Source of the DNA: Ornithomonoglobus_A sp045532455
GTDB taxonomy: Bacteria; Bacillota; Clostridia; UBA1381
Assembly (NCBI GenBank): GCA_045532455.1
Contig: JAZSFX010000036.1
Coordinates: 1-30,674 of the forward strand
Length of the DNA: 30,674 bases
Direction of reading: 5' to 3'
Position numbers and translations under genes: made by a program. This document shows, in pieces, positions 6,903 through 14,313 of this stretch. The notes beneath the pieces are model-generated. The model searched no databases and was not told where the DNA came from. It saw only the letters and a program-made list of their open reading frames with translations. Position 1 is the first letter of the stretch. Each line of letters begins with the position of its first letter.

Positions 6903-7328
6903 ATGGCACAAAAAGTTGCAGGTTATATTAAATTACAAATTCCTGCCGGCAAAGCAACTCCGGCTCCCCCTGTTGGTCCTGCACTAGGTCAACACGGTGT
7001 AAACATTATGCAGTTTACAAAGGAATTTAACGAAAAGACAGCGAAGGACGCAGGTTTGATAATCCCTGTTGTTATTACAGTTTATGCTGACAGATCCTTC
7101 TCATTCATCACAAAGACTCCGCCGGCAGCAGTTCTTATTAAGAAGGCTTGTAAGATTCAAAGCGGTAGCGGTGTTCCTAACAAGACAAAGGTTGCTACAA
7201 TTTCAAAGGCAGATTTAAAGGCTATTGCTGAACAAAAAATGCCTGACCTTAACGCTGCAAGCGTAGAAGCTGCAATGAGCATGATTGCAGGTACTTGCAG
7301 AAGTATGGGTGTACTAATCGGAGACTAA
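6903..7328 (+). CDS. rplK: 50S ribosomal protein L11
   Basis: A 141-residue protein with the unmistakable L11 sequence: KVAGYIKLQIPAGKATPAPP near the start, then PPVGPALGQHGVNIMQFTKE and the C-terminal RNA-binding IAGTCRSMGVLIGD. It forms the GTPase-associated centre with 23S rRNA. A GTG at 6894 is in frame but falls inside the Shine-Dalgarno sequence (ATAGGAGGTGG), so the ATG at 6903 is the real start. Confidence 0.98.
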   Translation: MAQKVAGYIKLQIPAGKATPAPPVGPALGQHGVNIMQFTKEFNEKTAKDAGLIIPVVITVYADRSFSFITKTPPAAVLIKKACKIQSGSGVPNKTKVATISKADLKAIAEQKMPDLNAASVEAAMSMIAGTCRSMGVLIGD

Positions 7329-7340
7329 TTTGAGAGAATG

Positions 7341-7367
7341 GTGGGAGAGTATATCTCGTTTGACCAC
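7341..7367 (+). promoter_or_regulatory. Second L1-type operator, rplK-rplA intergenic
   Basis: GTGG (7341-7344) pairs with CCAC (7364-7367) and GAGA (7345-7348) with TCTC (7354-7357), leaving GTTTGA unpaired on one side. It repeats the GTGGGAGA...CCAC layout of the leader element and lies directly before the rplA ribosome binding site, consistent with repression by L1. Confidence 0.6.
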
Positions 7368-7383
7368 GTAAGGAGGAAATGGA

Positions 7384-8076
7384 ATGTTTAGAGGAAAGAA
7401 ATATCAAGATAGCGTAAAGCTAATTGAAAAATCAAAGCTTTATGACACAGCTGAGGCTATGGACTTGGTAGTTAAGACTGCTAAAGCTAAGTTTGATGAA
7501 ACAGTTGAAGCTCACGTAAAGCTTGGTGTCGATTCAAGACACGCTGACCAACAGGTAAGAGGTGCTATCGTTCTACCAAACGGTACAGGTAAGACTTCAA
7601 AAGTGTTGGTATTCGCAAAAGGCGACAAGGCAGACGCTGCAAAAGCAGCAGGTGCTGACTATGTAGGAGAAATGGACCTTGTACAAAAAATTCAAGGTGA
7701 AAACTGGTTCGATTTCGACGTTGTTGTTGCAACTCCTGATATGATGGGTGTTGTAGGTCGTTTGGGTAAGGTTCTTGGTCCTAAGGGCTTAATGCCATCA
7801 CCAAAAGCAGGTACAGTAACACCTGACGTTGAAAAGGCTATAAACGAAATCAAAGCAGGTAAGATTGAGTATAAGCTTGATAAAACAAATATCATTCACT
7901 GCCCAATCGGTAAGGTTTCATTCGGAGCTGCAAAGCTACAAGAAAACTTTGACGCACTAATCGGTGCAATCATAAAGGCTAAGCCATCAGCTGCTAAGGG
8001 TCAATATCTAAGAAGCGTTGTTGTTACATCGACAATGGGCCCCGGCATAAAGGTTAACCAATCAAAATTATCATAA
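7384..8076 (+). CDS. rplA: 50S ribosomal protein L1
   Basis: A 230-residue full-length L1, with blocks EAHVKLGVDSRHADQQVRGA, LPNGTGKTSKVLVFA, DVVVATPDMMGVVGRLGKVL and GPKGLMPSPKAGTVT. It binds the L1 stalk of 23S rRNA and, in many bacteria, its own mRNA as a repressor. AGGAGG lies 8 bp before the ATG. A strong terminator follows only about 10 bp after the stop, so rplJ and rplL are not co-transcribed here as they usually are. Confidence 0.98.
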   Translation: MFRGKKYQDSVKLIEKSKLYDTAEAMDLVVKTAKAKFDETVEAHVKLGVDSRHADQQVRGAIVLPNGTGKTSKVLVFAKGDKADAAKAAGADYVGEMDLVQKIQGENWFDFDVVVATPDMMGVVGRLGKVLGPKGLMPSPKAGTVTPDVEKAINEIKAGKIEYKLDKTNIIHCPIGKVSFGAAKLQENFDALIGAIIKAKPSAAKGQYLRSVVVTSTMGPGIKVNQSKLS

Positions 8077-8085
8077 GATAAATGA

Positions 8086-8116
8086 AAACATCTTCGCATT
8101 GCGAAGATGTTTTTTT
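8086..8116 (+). terminator. Terminator after rplA
   Basis: AACATCTTCGCA and TGCGAAGATGTT form a near-perfect stem followed by TTTTTT. It is a strong intrinsic terminator that cleanly separates rplA from the glycosidase gene. Confidence 0.93.
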
Positions 8117-8122
8117 GTATGC

Positions 8123-8150
8123 TTGATTTTTTTGTAAAATGTGATATACT
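8123..8150 (+). promoter_or_regulatory. Promoter of the GH26-like gene
   Basis: TTGATT (8123-8128), 16-bp spacer, TATACT (8145-8150), 35 bp before the ATG. Confidence 0.65.
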
Positions 8151-8184
8151 GTAAATATAAAGATATAAGAAAGAGGTATTTTTG

Positions 8185-9873
8185 ATGAAAAAAACTATTG
8201 CACTATTACTTGGTACACTAACATTACTGACAACTGTTGTCTCGGCCTTTACATTTCCCGAGCCTGACTGGGGTGCGTTACTAAATGAAAAAAACAAAAT
8301 GGTAACCACGCCCGATTTTGAACTTTACACCGAGGGTTCTCTTTCGTCTGCTCCATACTACAATGCAAAGTTTGAGCCACGTGGCGGGGTGTACCTTGGT
8401 ACTGTTGCAGAAAATTCAGAGAAGTTTGGACCTATAAGCTCATACCTTACATATATTGAGGATATGTGGCAAGATGACTTATACTATCCTGCAAATAAAA
8501 TGATAAAAGAGGGCACGGCGGTTGCTACAATAGGCTGGACAATCAACAACATAAATAACGTTGACTACAACAAGGTTGATTCTGTGCTAAAAACACTCAA
8601 TAGCTATAACAAGCCTATGTTTGTGCGATTCGCAAATGAAATGAACTGCTCGGGTCTTGGTGATGAACCTCAAAAATATGTTGAGGTTTTTAGGACAGTT
8701 GCAGATTTAATTCATAAATACGAAAATCTTGCAACTGTGTGGTCGCCTAACGATTTAGGTGCACTTGACAGACCTTTTGAATATTTCTATCCTGGTGATA
8801 AATATGTGGACTGGGTAGGTGTAAGCTGCTATTCTATAAAATATTTTATGGGCAATAAAAATACTGCGCAAAAGGATAGTGTATATTTTATGACGGGCGA
8901 TTATGCGTGGGCAACTAACCGACTAAAACCTGTTATAGATTTTATGAAGAAAAATAACATCCAAAAACCTGTTATGATAAGCGAGGGCGGAGTGCCAACA
9001 AACAACAAATTTGGTGAAAATCTTGAGGAATGGTCAACTCCAAGACTTCACAATATGTTCTATAACGTCATTATGAAATACCCTCAAGTTAAACTGATAA
9101 ACTACTTTAATGTAAAGAGACAAAATGAGTCGGAAAGATTTGATATTTCAGATTATCCATATGCCGTTGATATATTTAAAGAGGCACTAAATTGTGGTGC
9201 ATATATAACAGACACCTCGGCAGCACCCGATTTCGCATTTGTAAGAGCCAACAAGGGCGAAACGCTTGTGGCAAAAGACGGAAAAGTAAGTTTGTATACA
9301 CTTTCATATTTTGAAAAAACACCAAAGCTTGAAGTGAGCTATAACATAGACGGGAAGTGGTATGCTTCAAAGCATATATCTCCGTATAAGTGTTCGTTGG
9401 ATATTTCATCATTATCTGATGGAAAGCATATTCTGGAAATAAGAGCAGGGAGTAATGTAAAAAAATACACCTTCTTTAAAAAGGGTGTAATGATTCGTTT
9501 TGGTGCTGAGCCTGATATAAATTCAATCGAAATAAAGGTTACATTAGATGGTAAACGTTTGCCATTTGACCAGGCACCTGTGATTGTAAACGGACGTACA
9601 CTTGTGCCGTTGCGAGCAATCTTTGAGGCTTTGGGTGCTACTGTTTCGTGGAATGATTCCACCAAAACCGTAACTGCAAATAAGCAAAATACAACAGTGT
9701 CGCTGACAATAAATGAATCGGATATGTATATAAATAACAAGACAATATCTCTTGATGTTGCACCCGCGTTGATTGGCGGAAGAACACTTGTACCCGTAAG
9801 GGCGGTTTCGGAGGCGTTTGCTTGTGATGTTAAATGGGACGATACCACAAAAACAGTTATATTGAATAATTAA
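8185..9873 (+). CDS. Secreted GH26-like glycosidase with copper-amine-oxidase-like stalk domain
   Basis: A 562-residue exported protein. Residues 1-22 are a signal peptide (KK, then a hydrophobic stretch ending VVSA). About 55-340 look like a GH26-type (beta-mannanase clan) barrel: RFANEMN holds the candidate acid/base E152, YVDWVGVSCY follows, and PVMISEGG holds the candidate nucleophile E267. About 345-430 may be a beta-sandwich linker. About 450-562 is a copper-amine-oxidase N-terminal-like domain with two RTLVPLRA/RTLVPVRA repeats, found in many Clostridial cell-surface proteins. ATG 8185 is preferred over TTG 8182 from the AGAGG spacing. The substrate is not certain: mannan is possible, but so are other beta-glycans. 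No SLH repeats or sortase motif are present. Confidence 0.8.
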   Translation: MKKTIALLLGTLTLLTTVVSAFTFPEPDWGALLNEKNKMVTTPDFELYTEGSLSSAPYYNAKFEPRGGVYLGTVAENSEKFGPISSYLTYIEDMWQDDLYYPANKMIKEGTAVATIGWTINNINNVDYNKVDSVLKTLNSYNKPMFVRFANEMNCSGLGDEPQKYVEVFRTVADLIHKYENLATVWSPNDLGALDRPFEYFYPGDKYVDWVGVSCYSIKYFMGNKNTAQKDSVYFMTGDYAWATNRLKPVIDFMKKNNIQKPVMISEGGVPTNNKFGENLEEWSTPRLHNMFYNVIMKYPQVKLINYFNVKRQNESERFDISDYPYAVDIFKEALNCGAYITDTSAAPDFAFVRANKGETLVAKDGKVSLYTLSYFEKTPKLEVSYNIDGKWYASKHISPYKCSLDISSLSDGKHILEIRAGSNVKKYTFFKKGVMIRFGAEPDINSIEIKVTLDGKRLPFDQAPVIVNGRTLVPLRAIFEALGATVSWNDSTKTVTANKQNTTVSLTINESDMYINNKTISLDVAPALIGGRTLVPVRAVSEAFACDVKWDDTTKTVILNN

Positions 9874-9907
9874 AAAGAGGGCAGTCTGTAGAAATTCCAT
9901 GTTGCTT

Positions 9908-9933
9908 GTAGGGGACATTCACGGATGTCCCGA
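9908..9933 (+). repeat. Short hairpin repeat, copy 1
   Basis: TAGGGGACAT-tcacgg-ATGTCCCG: a 7-bp stem in the frame AGGGG...CCCG. The same frame with other stem sequences occurs at 19076-19101 and 27601-27626. There is no T-run on either side, so it is not a terminator. Confidence 0.55.
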
Positions 9934-9949
9934 AAAATTAACCGCAAAA

Positions 9950-9987
9950 AACGGAACGTTCGTGTGAACGTTCCGTTGATTTTTTAT
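9950..9987. terminator. Bidirectional terminator between the GH26-like gene and prmC
   Basis: ACGGAACGTTC (9951-9961), loop GTGT, GAACGTTCCGT (9966-9976): a perfect 11-bp stem. It is followed by TGATTTTTT on the plus strand and by TTTTTT on the minus strand, so it ends both convergent transcripts. Confidence 0.93.
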
Positions 9988-10805
9988 CCCTTTTTTATTC
10001 CAATTACAACCCTGTCATTACCACACAAATCTTTTATAACCTCCACATCGTAAAAATCCTTTTCCATTAATGCCTTTACCTCATCACCCTGGTCAAAGCC
10101 AATTTCATATGCAAGAATACCACCGTCATTTAACAACTTTGGTGCAATATCGGTTATTCTTTCGTAAAATATAAGTCCGTCTTTTCCTCCATCAAGTGCC
10201 GATAGTGGCTCGTGGTCCTTAACCTCGGTCTGCAATGTCGGAATAATCTCACTTTTGATATACGGTGGGTTAGAAACCACAATATCGTACTTGCCTTGTG
10301 GGATTTCGTTTAAAATATCAATGTGAAGTGTTTTTGAAACCACACCATTTTCGGTTGAATTTTCTTTCGCGGTGTTTAAAGCTTCCTTGCTTATATCCGC
10401 GAGTGTTATATCCGCATTTGTATATTTTGCAACGCTTATTCCAATGCAACCCGTTCCTGTGCCTATATCAAGCAGTGTTACTTTTTTGTTACCTATCCTT
10501 TCAATCAATAACTCAACAAGAGTCTCGGTATCACTGCGAGGTATTAGTGTGTGCGAATTTACGTTGAATTTAAGACACATAAACTCACTAAACCCAAGTA
10601 TGTATTGCAGAGGCTCACCCATAAGACGTCTGTTTACCATATCCGTTACTTTTTGCAACTCAGTATCAGTAACTTCGCGTTTTGGATTTAAAATCAACTC
10701 GTTTCTTGACAAACCAAGAGATGCCATAACAATTTCCTTTGCCTCAAATTCGGCATTTTCCAAAAGCTGACTTTTTATATTGGAAAGTAATTTAGAAATT
10801 ACCAC
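9984..10805 (-). CDS. prmC: Peptide chain release factor N5-glutamine methyltransferase
   Basis: A 273-residue class I SAM-dependent methyltransferase with DIGTGTG (113-119, SAM binding) and the catalytic NPPY (179-182). It methylates the GGQ glutamine of release factors 1 and 2. I chose GTG at 10805: AAGGAGG lies 7 bp before it, and the upstream in-frame ATG at 10835 would read through that site. The start overlaps the stop of the DUF1385 gene (GTGGTAA), which indicates translational coupling. The frequent partner prfA is missing, because a terminator follows at once. Confidence 0.95.
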   Translation of the reverse strand: MVISKLLSNIKSQLLENAEFEAKEIVMASLGLSRNELILNPKREVTDTELQKVTDMVNRRLMGEPLQYILGFSEFMCLKFNVNSHTLIPRSDTETLVELLIERIGNKKVTLLDIGTGTGCIGISVAKYTNADITLADISKEALNTAKENSTENGVVSKTLHIDILNEIPQGKYDIVVSNPPYIKSEIIPTLQTEVKDHEPLSALDGGKDGLIFYERITDIAPKLLNDGGILAYEIGFDQGDEVKALMEKDFYDVEVIKDLCGNDRVVIGIKKG

Positions 10806-11776
10806 CTGTCGTCCTCCTTGTTTTCGGGTATGCATGGCATCATCGCAGATATTGCAACCTCTATCTGTACTTCGTCAGGCTCTCTTGTTGTGAGTTTTTG
10901 CAACCACATACCTGGCTTTGAAAGTATTGTTACACACACAGACTTGCTTCTGCCTGCCCATTTAATAATCTCATACGAAAGACCTGCAATGAGTGGCAGA
11001 CACAAAATTCTTGTGCCCAATCTTAAAAGAATTGCAACAATCTTCGAAAACTCATCAAAACGGGGCAGAAATGCATATACAATTATACTTATAACCATTA
11101 CAAAAACCAAAAAGCTTGTTCCGCATCTGGGGTGGAAACGCTTGTGCTTCTTTACATTTTCTGCAGTTAATTCTTCGCCTGCCTCGTAACAGGCAATAGT
11201 CTTGTGCTCTGCGCCGTGATACTCGAACACGCGCTTAATTTCTTTCATTTGCGAAACCAAAAGCATATATCCCAAAAATATTGCTATTCTGATTATTCCC
11301 TCAGATACACTTGTAAAAGCCTTTGTGCCTGTAATAAATTCAATATGCGGAATTGACTCAATCAATCCTGTTATAAAAGCTGGCAAAAGCATAAATAACC
11401 CCACCGACATTACAAGCGAAAGCGCTATTGCAACATATATTACAATATCCTTTACCTTGTCGCCGAATTTATCCTCAAGCCACCTATCAAACTTGCTTTC
11501 CTGTTCGTCTTCTCCCTCGAGGTCGATAAATTCCGCACTGTACATAAGAGCTTTCATTCCTATAACAAGTGAATCGATAAAATTCACACAACCTCTTATT
11601 ATTGGAAGTTTAAAAAACTTATTTCTTGTTTTTGTTCCGTTTTCTTCAACCTTTAAGGCAATTTCCTTGTCGGGCTTTCTCACGGCAACTGCAGTTTTAT
11701 AAGGACCTCTCATCATAACGCCCTCCATAACCGCCTGACCGCCTATGGAAGTTATATGTTGTTCATTCTTGCTCAT
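10799..11776 (-). CDS. DUF1385 family membrane protein (YqhQ-like)
   Basis: A 325-residue protein with the family signature SIGGQAVMEGVMMRGP (about 11-26), followed by YHGAEHKTIACYEAGEELT and HPRCGTSFLVFV, all diagnostic of DUF1385. About four membrane segments are visible (roughly 110-135, 155-175, 220-240 and 245-265). No biochemical function is established. The family is commonly found next to prmC and prfA in Firmicutes, and here it is coupled to prmC by an overlapping start. Confidence 0.93.
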   Translation of the reverse strand: MSKNEQHITSIGGQAVMEGVMMRGPYKTAVAVRKPDKEIALKVEENGTKTRNKFFKLPIIRGCVNFIDSLVIGMKALMYSAEFIDLEGEDEQESKFDRWLEDKFGDKVKDIVIYVAIALSLVMSVGLFMLLPAFITGLIESIPHIEFITGTKAFTSVSEGIIRIAIFLGYMLLVSQMKEIKRVFEYHGAEHKTIACYEAGEELTAENVKKHKRFHPRCGTSFLVFVMVISIIVYAFLPRFDEFSKIVAILLRLGTRILCLPLIAGLSYEIIKWAGRSKSVCVTILSKPGMWLQKLTTREPDEVQIEVAISAMMPCIPENKEDDRW

Positions 11777-11792
11777 TTAAATTTTCCTTTCT

Positions 11793-12383
11793 TTAACAAA
11801 AACACGGATACACTCTGCACCAGGGATTGCAGCTGCACAGTAAAAGACAAGGCAGTGTCCTGCAGCAATCACTAAAGGAAGTGTTTGTGTATGTTCTTGT
11901 GTATGTTGTATTTCTGTTTTTTATATTATCCAGAGTAGTTCTGAATTCTATGTTGTTCGGTTCCATTTCAACTGCACGATTTATATATTCTATCGCCTTA
12001 TCGTACCAGCCTCTGCGCATATATATAATTCCGTAAAGATAATACCACTGTGCCTCATGGGGTAAATTTGCAAGCATTCTTTCTGCACTTGTTATCTGCC
12101 CCAACCTTATTAAAAGACGTACAGTTTCAAAGCTTGGTATGTTTGTGTTATATGTGTACGAGCCATAAGGATTAGCATTTGTGGAATTACCTGTACTTTG
12201 ATTTTTATTTGTAAGCATATCGTATGCCATATTGATTTCTTTCATCTTTTCGCTTGCCATATCCGCCATAGGGCTGTTAATATACCTGTCCGGGTGATAT
12301 TTTTTAGCAAGCTTTTTATATGCTTTTTTTATGGTCTCCTCATCTGCACCCTGAGGCACACCTAATATTTCGTAAGGATTCAT
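11793..12383 (-). CDS. J-domain protein with TPR-like repeat and Cys-rich tail
   Basis: A 196-residue protein. Residues 1-62 are a J domain with HPD at 30-32, which would stimulate the ATPase of an Hsp70 (DnaK). After a polar linker, about 85-150 form helical TPR-like repeats (WYYLYGIIYMRRGWYDKAIEYINRAVEMEPN). The last 26 residues carry eight cysteines (SDCC...FC), suggesting metal binding or a disulfide cluster. It lacks the zinc-finger and substrate domains of true DnaJ. It overlaps the upstream DUF5685 gene by 4 nt (ATGA). This pairing recurs in Clostridia, so the two products may work together. Confidence 0.9.
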   Translation of the reverse strand: MNPYEILGVPQGADEETIKKAYKKLAKKYHPDRYINSPMADMASEKMKEINMAYDMLTNKNQSTGNSTNANPYGSYTYNTNIPSFETVRLLIRLGQITSAERMLANLPHEAQWYYLYGIIYMRRGWYDKAIEYINRAVEMEPNNIEFRTTLDNIKNRNTTYTRTYTNTSFSDCCRTLPCLLLCSCNPWCRVYPCFC

Positions 12384-13240
12384 ATATCCCTCCTGTATTT
12401 TTGTGTTATCTGCATCTGTCTTGATGGCAGTGAAACATAAATCATTTTTTCTAAAAGTTCTTGATTTTTATATAGCTTCATTAAATCAAAAGCCTCCGCT
12501 GCGCTCTCTAAAGTAAATGTGAGTGAAATCTCGAGCCTTTTGCAAGTATCAGCACAATATGCTGTTATATCCTTTATATTGCCCGATAAAAGCGGATTAT
12601 AATTCCCCGTTTTATAATCACTCTCCAAATCGTTTACTGCATCCATAATATATATCCATCTTCCGATATTATACCCAAACCATTCAAGTTGTCGACGTAA
12701 TTTTTCGTCGGTTATAAAATCGGGAGTAAATAGCTTTTGCAGTATAAGCGCAAACTTGTCGGCAACAATGTCTATATCGCAGACATTACTCTTTTCGAGT
12801 TCTCCAAGCTCTTTTAATCTTTTCTTTATGTATAATGAAATTTCTCCGTAGGCTTTAATTGCTTTTTTGTATGCGCCTCTGTAAAGAAGCTTTATCCCAA
12901 TTGCTTTTATGCTTTTTTCGTCGTTAATATCATCAGTGCATTTTTCGTAGGCTAACAGAGTTGCCATCATAGCACAATATTCGCTGATATAATTATCCTT
13001 AACTATATCTCTTTTTTTGAATGGGTGTATAATACAACGTTCGCAAGATAATGCCTTTTCGTCTTGTACTACAGATGAAAGCACAATCATAAGAAACGTC
13101 AGGTCATAACTAAGACCAAGACGTGAGGCTTGTGAACAATGCTTGCCCATGGCCTTACAAAGCCCGCAATAATATGAGCAAAAAGTTTTGTAGTCATCCT
13201 CGCCTAAGTGTTCTTTTGAAGTTGTTATATAACCAAACAT
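12380..13240 (-). CDS. DUF5685 family protein
   Basis: A 286-residue, largely helical soluble protein. The start MFGYITTSKEHLGEDDYKTF followed by CSYYCGLCKAMG is the family signature. The cysteines C21, C25 and C28, with C66, C69 and H72 (SCERCIIH), look like a metal site. The block NIGRWIYIMDAVNDLESDYKTGNYNPL is acidic and conserved and recalls helical enzymes of the isoprenoid type, but no activity is known and I do not assign one. It is the first gene of DUF5685-dnaJ-DUF1385-prmC. A TTGCAT/TATACT promoter lies about 30 bp upstream. Confidence 0.88.
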   Translation of the reverse strand: MFGYITTSKEHLGEDDYKTFCSYYCGLCKAMGKHCSQASRLGLSYDLTFLMIVLSSVVQDEKALSCERCIIHPFKKRDIVKDNYISEYCAMMATLLAYEKCTDDINDEKSIKAIGIKLLYRGAYKKAIKAYGEISLYIKKRLKELGELEKSNVCDIDIVADKFALILQKLFTPDFITDEKLRRQLEWFGYNIGRWIYIMDAVNDLESDYKTGNYNPLLSGNIKDITAYCADTCKRLEISLTFTLESAAEAFDLMKLYKNQELLEKMIYVSLPSRQMQITQKYRRDI

Positions 13241-13271
13241 AAAAGCTTCTCCATAAAATCTATATAAAATA

Positions 13272-13300
13272 AGTATATACCCATTTTACCAAAAATGCAA
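13272..13300 (-). promoter_or_regulatory. Promoter of the DUF5685-prmC operon
   Basis: Minus strand: TTGCAT (13295-13300), 17-bp spacer, TATACT (13272-13277). It lies 31 bp upstream of the DUF5685 ATG. Confidence 0.65.
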
Positions 13301-13375
13301 TACAATTTTATAAAAATTAACTTTTTGGTAACAATATAATATGCTTTTGCGATTATTAAGAAAGGAAAAGGTAAT

Positions 13376-13822
13376 ATGAAAAATAAAATGGATAAAAAAC
13401 AATATGCAGAGTTTGTAAAACAGCAAACACCCAATTCCAAACTCGGGTTGAATTGTTTAAAAGCATTTATTGTAGGCGGAATTATCTGTGCAATAGGCGA
13501 GGGTCTTATGACGTTGTATACCAACACATTGAACTTAGATGAAAAGTCAGTATCCACACTTGTAAGTATAACCCTTGTGTTTATTGCATCTCTACTGACC
13601 GCGCTTGATATATATCCCAGGATTGCAAAATTCGGCGGTGCAGGAACGCTCGTGCCAATAACAGGGTTTTCTAATGCAGTAACCTCGCCTGCGTTAGAGG
13701 CGAAAACAGAGGGGTATGTGCTTGGAGTGGGCGCAAAAATTTTTACAATAGCGGGTCCTGTTATACTGTTCGGGTCGGTTGCGTCGGTAATAGCAGGTGT
13801 GGTTATTTACTTTACAAAATAA
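13376..13822 (+). CDS. spoVAC: Stage V sporulation protein AC
   Basis: A 148-residue membrane protein of the SpoVAC/SpoVAE family, with four to five hydrophobic segments and the conserved blocks FGGAGTLVPITGFSNAV and SPALEAKTEGYVLGVGAKIF. SpoVA proteins move dipicolinic acid into the forespore and release it at germination. AAGGAAAAGG lies just before the ATG. The gene is alone: a hairpin follows, and neither spoVAD nor spoVAE, its normal operon partners, is present. No sigma-A promoter is evident; a forespore sigma factor (sigma-G) would be expected, but I cannot place its boxes with confidence. Confidence 0.95.
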   Translation: MKNKMDKKQYAEFVKQQTPNSKLGLNCLKAFIVGGIICAIGEGLMTLYTNTLNLDEKSVSTLVSITLVFIASLLTALDIYPRIAKFGGAGTLVPITGFSNAVTSPALEAKTEGYVLGVGAKIFTIAGPVILFGSVASVIAGVVIYFTK

Positions 13823-13839
13823 GCAATAAATTATAAAAA

Positions 13840-13874
13840 AATAAAACGTCTTAATGTGTTTTTGGCGTTTTATT
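13840..13874 (+). terminator. Probable terminator after spoVAC
   Basis: AATAAAACGTC and GGCGTTTTATT pair with one mismatch around a 13-nt loop, followed by TTGATT. The stem is AT-rich and the U-run short. Confidence 0.6.
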
Positions 13875-13937
13875 TTGATTGCACAAAAAAGAGTTTGTTT
13901 TTGGGAAAAAAATTGTTATAAAAAAATTCAAAAACTA

Positions 13938-13966
13938 TTGACAAAAAGGGGGAAAACAGATATAAT
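13938..13966 (+). promoter_or_regulatory. Promoter of L7Ae-rpsL-rpsG-fusA
   Basis: TTGACA (13938-13943), 17-bp spacer, TATAAT (13961-13966): full consensus. It gives the str cluster its own strong start, consistent with the loss of the rpoBC operon upstream. Confidence 0.9.
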
Positions 13967-14007
13967 GTAATATGTGTGCATATAAGTAAGATTGTGAGGA
14001 GTGAGAT

Positions 14008-14256
14008 TTGCCAATGCTTTTTGAAACAGAAAAAGACAAGCTTGTAGTTGGTTTAAAACAATCTGCAAAAGCAATAGCGTCGGGCTTGGCAAAGTGTGTA
14101 TATCTTGCGAAAAATGCAGACCCGTATATTACAGAGGGTTTGGAAAAGTCTGCAGCCGAAAAGGGCACACAGATTATTTATGTAGACACCATGAAAGAGC
14201 TCGGTACTATGTGCGGTATCAGTGTTGGCGCAAGCTGTGCCATTGTTTTAAAATAG
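14008..14256 (+). CDS. L7Ae/YbxF-family kink-turn RNA-binding protein
   Basis: An 82-residue protein of the L7Ae/L30e/YbxF family (KLVVGLKQSAKAIASGLAKC, VYLAKNADPYI, MCGISVGASCAIV). Members bind kink-turn RNAs; the role of the bacterial version is unclear. The start is TTG at 14008, with GAGGAG about 7 bp before it. An ATG at 14014 is possible but more distant. In Bacillus this gene sits between rpoC and rpsL; here it keeps its place before rpsL although rpoC is gone. Confidence 0.9.
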   Translation: MPMLFETEKDKLVVGLKQSAKAIASGLAKCVYLAKNADPYITEGLEKSAAEKGTQIIYVDTMKELGTMCGISVGASCAIVLK

Positions 14257-14313
14257 TTTATTTCACCCAATGGGTGTTATAATATAAATAATTAAAGAAA
14301 GGAGTAATTCGAT

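Noticed and set aside
9339..9918. Two long minus-strand frames opposite the C-terminus of the glycosidase
   Set aside because: Shadows of the repetitive stalk domain. The plus frame has matching RTLVP repeats and a natural stop.
10298..10770. Plus-strand frames opposite prmC
   Set aside because: prmC has SAM-binding and NPPY motifs in the other strand; these frames lack a start context and any homology I can see.
11793..11880. Frameshift at the end of the J-domain protein
   Set aside because: I read the other two frames. Neither gives a better family-like tail, and the cysteine-rich ending resembles tails of related proteins, so I kept it intact.
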